The position numbers and the translations under genes were made by a program. The notes under the pieces were generated by a model. That model saw only the letters and a list, made by a program, of their open reading frames with translations, was not told the origin of the DNA and ran no database searches. This document shows positions 14,683 through 17,347 of a DNA stretch of 17,347 nt, piece by piece. The stretch is from CAYSIX01 sp964431205 (lineage in GTDB: Bacteria; Planctomycetota; Phycisphaerae; Phycisphaerales; Phycisphaeraceae): contig CAYSIX010000072.1 in assembly GCA_964431205.1 (NCBI GenBank), positions 1 through 17,347 on the forward strand, written 5' to 3'. Within the stretch, counting starts at the first letter, position 1; every line of letters begins with the position of its first letter.

Positions 14683-15672
14683 TCACCGCCGACGCCGCGT
14701 CGCCAGCACGCTCGCGCCCAGCCCGAACAGAACGACGGCGGCCGGCTCCGGCACCGCGGCGTTCAGACCCGTCCCAAAGTTGATCTGCCAGATACCCAGG
14801 TCGAACGCGTCCACGTCCCCGTCCGTGTCGAAGTCCGCGCTGAGCTCATCGCCCGTCATCCCGAACTGCGTCTGCCAGAGGCCCAGGTCGAACGCGTCCA
14901 CGTCCCCGTCGCCGTCGGCATCGCCCGGCAGCGCCGCCGTCGGCGCGATCGCCGACACCGACACGTCGTCGATGAACATCGTCGCCTGCACGTCCTTGGA
15001 ACCCTCGGTCAGAAACAGAATGTCGAAGCTCTGGGCGCCGTCGGGGATCTCGATCCCGACGGTGACCTGCTCCCACTCGCCGTCGGTGCTCCCGCTGCGG
15101 AACACCTTGTTGTCGCCCAGCGAGGGTCCAAGGTCAAGGCTGAAGATCGGCGCGTTGGACAGCCGGATGTTCGCCGTCACCGTCTGCTCGGTCCCCGAGA
15201 AAATCTCATAGTTCCAGTGCCACCGGAAGTAGAGCTTCTGCGCCCGACCCGTCGGCGAGTCGGGGTCTTCGGGGATCTCGGTGGCGAAGCTGCGGAACTC
15301 CTCCTGGACAAACAGCCCGGCCCCGGTGCTCTCATTGTCAAAGAGCATCAGCGATCGCTCGCCGCTGACCACGGGGTCGGTCGTCCCGTTGCTCCAGGTG
15401 GCGTGCATGCTGTGGTGCCAGTAGTCGGCGAAGCCATTGCCGTTGAACGCCTCGTCACGATGCTCCTCAAACCGCGTCGGGGTCTCCATATCGGGGTTGG
15501 GCAAAAAATTGCCCGGGAGGATCGTGTCCTCCAGCGAGAAGGAAAAGGTGCTGCTTTGGTTCTCCTCGGGTATTCCCTGCGCCCCCGCCGGCCACCCGAT
15601 CAGCCCCGCGAACACCCCGAACCACACCGTGGGACCAACCGTCCCACACAACCAACGTCGATCAGCAAACAT
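14683..15672 (-). CDS. Secreted PEP-CTERM protein with two dockerin-like repeats
   Basis: The ATG at 15672 is preceded by GGAGAG and followed by a signal peptide (LCGTVGPTVWFGVFAGLIGW, cleaved near PAGAQG). The 329-aa protein shares its ectodomain with the following gene (FLPNPDMETP, YWHHSMHATWSNGTTDPVVS, SLMLFDN, ATMFIDDVSV), plus extra insertions. Two dockerin-type calcium loops come next (GDADGDGDVDAFDLGLWQTQ and ADFDTDGDVDAFDLGIWQIN, both with complete D-x-D-x-D-x-D patterns), then VPEPAAVVLFGLG and a basic RRRR tail, a PEP-CTERM signal. It is the first gene of the - strand cluster, so the cluster promoter should lie in 15673-15827; no clear boxes were found. Dockerin-like modules may mediate protein complex formation, but a matching cohesin is not in the window. 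Confidence 0.88.
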   Translation of the reverse strand: MFADRRWLCGTVGPTVWFGVFAGLIGWPAGAQGIPEENQSSTFSFSLEDTILPGNFLPNPDMETPTRFEEHRDEAFNGNGFADYWHHSMHATWSNGTTDPVVSGERSLMLFDNESTGAGLFVQEEFRSFATEIPEDPDSPTGRAQKLYFRWHWNYEIFSGTEQTVTANIRLSNAPIFSLDLGPSLGDNKVFRSGSTDGEWEQVTVGIEIPDGAQSFDILFLTEGSKDVQATMFIDDVSVSAIAPTAALPGDADGDGDVDAFDLGLWQTQFGMTGDELSADFDTDGDVDAFDLGIWQINFGTGLNAAVPEPAAVVLFGLGASVLATRRRR

Positions 15673-15827
15673 CGTGTCTCTCCATTCAGCTTGAGGTGGA
15701 CCGAACCAATCGCCCGCTGAGCACTCCCCGGCCACACGACCGCGGCCGGCACCAAGAAAGGGGACGGTATCGAAACTTGAACCGGATGATAACGCCGGCA
15801 ATGACCGGTCGCTTCTATTGCATAAGA

Positions 15828-16370
15828 TCAGCGGTTTTCAAACACCACCCTGTCGTGCAGCGTCCAGACCCTTTTCGAGAGGAAGTCGCAGGCCCAGAGG
15901 GTGCTGGCGTGGATCTTGAGGGACTCGTCCCACGTGCCCTTACCGCGGAGCGGCCCCGGGTCCAGATCCGACTCCCTGAGAATGTTGCGGATCGTGGTCT
16001 TGCCCACACTGCGGATGCCCAGCTTCTTCAGCTCCCCGAGGATTCTGGTGTACCCCCATCCGGTCTCCCGGGCGATGCGCAGGACCAGCTCGCGAAACTC
16101 CTCCGGCGTCCTCGGCCGGCCCGGCTTCCTGATCGGCTTCCGCTGGGCCTTGTTCTTGGGTGACGCCGCCGCCCAGCGCTGGAACGTGCGGTGGGTCACG
16201 ATCGTGATCAGCTCCCTGATCGCCGAGCCCACCTTCTTCCCGAGCTTGACCAGGCGCCCCCGCTCCTCCGGCTCCACCGTCACCCGCTTGGGCAGCTTCG
16301 ACCTCAAGACCTCATTCTCGGCCTTGAGGTACTGGACCGAGCTATAACCAAATCCTGTGGATGACGGCAT
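15828..16370 (-). pseudogene. HTH/rve-type (IS3-like) transposase, truncated at both ends
   Basis: The frame contains VQYLKAENEVLRSKLPKRVT, GSAIRELITIVTHRTFQRWA, GRPRTPEEFRELVLRIARET, GWGYTRILGELKKLGI, GKTTIRNILRESDLDPGP and HASTLWACDFLSKRVWT. These are the helix-turn-helix and linker region, and the first catalytic Asp (ACDF) of the integrase-core domain, of a transposase type common in planctomycetes. The rest of the rve domain is gone: after VWT the frame runs into LHDRVVFENR-stop, unrelated sequence. At the N-terminal side family sequence begins only at about VQYLKAE, and the residues before it (MPSSTGFGYSS) come from the adjoining IS256 terminal region at 16340-16370. The enzyme is therefore inactive. 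Confidence 0.85.
16349..16361. repeat. IS256-type terminal inverted repeat (transposase 5' side)
   Basis: CAAATCCTGTGGA reads toward the IS256 transposase N-terminus at 16438 and matches the repeat at 5124-5136 in 12 of 13 positions. A CATGA follows at nearly the same distance in both. It sits exactly where the HTH/rve transposase loses homology, which marks an IS256 insertion into that gene. Confidence 0.55.
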
Positions 16371-16423
16371 GAAAAAGGCGGCGTGCCTTGGGTGTGAACG
16401 AACACGCCCGGTCCCCTACACAC

Positions 16424-16428
16424 AGGAG
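16424..16428 (+). promoter_or_regulatory. Shine-Dalgarno AGGAG of the chimeric IS256/FG-GAP frame
   Basis: AGGAG nine bases before the ATG at 16438 identifies the original transposase start. It rejects a longer frame that begins inside the IS end. Confidence 0.6.
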
Positions 16429-16575
16429 TACGCCACCATGCAGCACGCTACCGACCGAACCGAGAGCCGGCAAGCCGAGGACCCGTACCGCCTGCCCACG
16501 GTCCATCCGCCGATCGCCGACCCGCTGGCCGAGGTGCTGCGATGCGGGGCCAGGCAGATGCTCAACGCCCCCCGA

Positions 16576-16857
16576 TCCGTGACGACGGGCGACTTCAACG
16601 GCGACGGTCTGACCGACCTGGCCACGGCCAATGATTTCTCCGAGGACCTGTCCGTCCTCCTGGGAAATTGCGACGGGACGTTCCAGACCCAGCGGCGCTT
16701 CGCCGTGGGCGACGGTCCCGTCTCCGTGACCACCGGCGACTTCAACGGCGACGGCCTGACCGACCTGGTCACGGCCAACCGTTTCTCCGACGACGTGTCC
16801 GTCCTCCTGGGCAACGGCGACGGCACCTTTCAGACCCAGCGCCGCTTCGACGTGGGC
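16576..16857 (+). repeat. Two tandem FG-GAP coding repeats, 147-base unit
   Basis: The block starting SVTTGDFNGDG recurs exactly 147 bases (49 codons) later (GTG codons at 16579 and 16726), highly similar at DNA level. The second unit is cut short after QRRFDVG. More units probably existed in the parent gene. Confidence 0.8.
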
Positions 16858-16910
16858 ATCCCTTGGCGGGCCTGCCACTGGTGGCGAAAAGTTCTAAGTT
16901 CGAAACATCA

Positions 16911-16926
16911 GCAGAGGCGCCTCTGC
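16911..16926. repeat. Perfect 16-base palindrome
   Basis: GCAGAGGCGCCTCTGC is fully self-complementary. It lies just beyond the point where FG-GAP homology ends, in DNA with no recognised coding function. Confidence 0.8.
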
Positions 16927-16976
16927 GCAACCGGCCGCCGACAACAACGGCCAACCGAATGGTTAACTCTAAGAAA

Positions 16977-16994
16977 AGTCGCGCGCGCGCGACT
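16977..16994. repeat. Perfect 18-base palindrome
   Basis: AGTCGCGCGCGCGCGACT is fully self-complementary with an alternating CG core, about 50 bases after the 16-base palindrome. Possible Z-DNA-prone or cruciform sequence; function unknown. Confidence 0.8.
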
Positions 16995-16998
16995 CTAA

Positions 16999-17347
16999 AC
17001 CCCCGGATTCGACGCCTTCGGTTTTAATGCCTAACCGCCTTACCTTCAAGCACTTACGATCGGCCAAACCGGCCAAAATCAACCGTCTGGTTAACCGCGA
17101 AAAAGTATACATTTTCTCGCGCTTTTCCGCGCGCGATGGGTTGCGCACAGGGAGTTGAACACCGCCTCCAAACCGCTCCGACAGAAGGGTTAACGGACCC
17201 CGGCCGAGAGCCGGCGTGGCAAGCAGCGCCGCAAACTCGCGTCAAGGCGTAGTTTACGACGTTTGGGCTGCCGACGCCCGGCTCGCCGAGAGCTCGCGCG
17301 AACCCGCGACCGCGGCGCCACGCCGCGAACCCGACCGAGTGCAGGCC
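16999..17347. other. Non-coding right end
   Basis: No frame here resembles a protein. The stretch has short repeats (CGGCCAAA twice near 17060, GTTAAC several times) and the second copy of the 41-base repeat. GC-rich self-complementary sequence follows to the edge. No tRNA, terminator or CRISPR could be supported. Confidence 0.5.
17114..17154. repeat. 41-base degenerate direct repeat, right copy
   Basis: Matches 6287-6327 at 36 of 41 positions, same orientation. The copies enclose the carbohydrate cluster and the right-hand mobile remnants. Confidence 0.6.

Larger units (their letters stand above)
16438..16998 (+). pseudogene. Chimeric frame: IS256 transposase N-terminus fused to FG-GAP repeats
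   Basis: The first 44 or so residues (PTVHPPIADPLAEVLRCGAR then QMLN) match the N-terminus of IS256-family transposases, whose pattern is DPLxEVLRxGARxLL. At about 16570 the frame passes without interruption into two FG-GAP/VCBS repeats (TTGDFNGDGLTDLATAND, SVLLGN.DGTFQTQRRF) with complete calcium-loop motifs DFNGDGLTD. Such repeats normally build beta-propellers in secreted or surface proteins. Homology stops again at QRRFDVG (about 16857), and the remaining residues up to the TGA at 16996-16998 are low-complexity junk. There is no signal peptide, so the FG-GAP part could not be exported. The gene is best seen as a recombination product. It retains an intact start and ribosome-binding site, so expression is possible. 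Confidence 0.7.

Noticed and set aside
13741..15720. 659-codon open frame on the + strand
   Set aside because: Antisense to the two PEP-CTERM genes, with low-complexity RR/V/D-rich content and no ribosome-binding site. The opposite strand has clear signal peptides and motifs.
17029..17160. Possible integron attC site (GCCTAAC ... GTTGAAC)
   Set aside because: The outer boxes fit the loose consensus but are not complementary to each other, and the region between does not fold as the required imperfect palindrome. No integron integrase or cassette frame is nearby.
16999..17347. tRNA gene as an integration target
   Set aside because: A TTCAACTCCC-like stretch on the - strand resembles a T-loop, but stems do not pair and no acceptor or anticodon arm can be drawn.
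1..17347. CRISPR array
   Set aside because: No series of regularly spaced short repeats was seen. The repeats present are two-copy or coding.

Overview
The window is high-GC DNA that most likely comes from a planctomycete of the Phycisphaerae type. The grounds are two prepilin-like proteins carrying the AFTLIELLVVIS leader, four secreted proteins ending in PEP-CTERM sorting signals, two of them with planctomycete-style dockerin-like EF-hand repeats (GDADGDGDVDAFDLG), and a carbohydrate gene cluster. This placement is inference from protein style; no rRNA or marker gene is present.

Layout. Positions 1-482 hold the N-terminal part of a phage Nu1-like (terminase small subunit) gene running off the left edge. 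Positions 859-5104 (+ strand) hold a surface/secretome cluster: a pseudopilin, two tandem paralogous PEP-CTERM proteins (the first with a dockerin-like module, the second without) and a secreted beta-propeller-like protein. Positions 5120-6330 are a scar of mobile DNA: the C-terminal part of an IS256-type transposase joined to a second Nu1-like copy, then a C-terminal shred of a tyrosine recombinase. Positions 6585-15672 (all - strand) form a carbohydrate-utilisation cluster. In transcription order it holds a PEP-CTERM/dockerin-like protein, its paralogue without dockerin, a pseudopilin, an uncharacterised secreted 571-aa protein, a GH130-family enzyme, a sodium:solute symporter and an AraC regulator. 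Positions 15828-16998 are a second mobile scar: a doubly truncated transposase of the HTH/rve (IS3-like) type, an IS256 terminal repeat, and an IS256 transposase N-terminus fused in frame to FG-GAP repeats. The last 350 bases are non-coding and palindrome-rich.

How it works together. The - strand cluster reads as a unit. Secreted and surface-anchored proteins meet a glycan, the GH130 enzyme splits mannosidic (or similar) oligosaccharides, the symporter imports sugars and the AraC protein senses them. The substrate is not proven by the sequence. Both gene clusters pair a pseudopilin with two paralogous PEP-CTERM proteins of which exactly one has the dockerin-like cassette.

The most striking structure is in the flanks. 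The two ends of an IS256-type element, each with a matching inward-facing terminal repeat, sit about 11 kb apart on opposite strands around the carbohydrate cluster. Each is fused to foreign coding sequence, as expected if an inversion or repeated ectopic recombination rearranged the locus.
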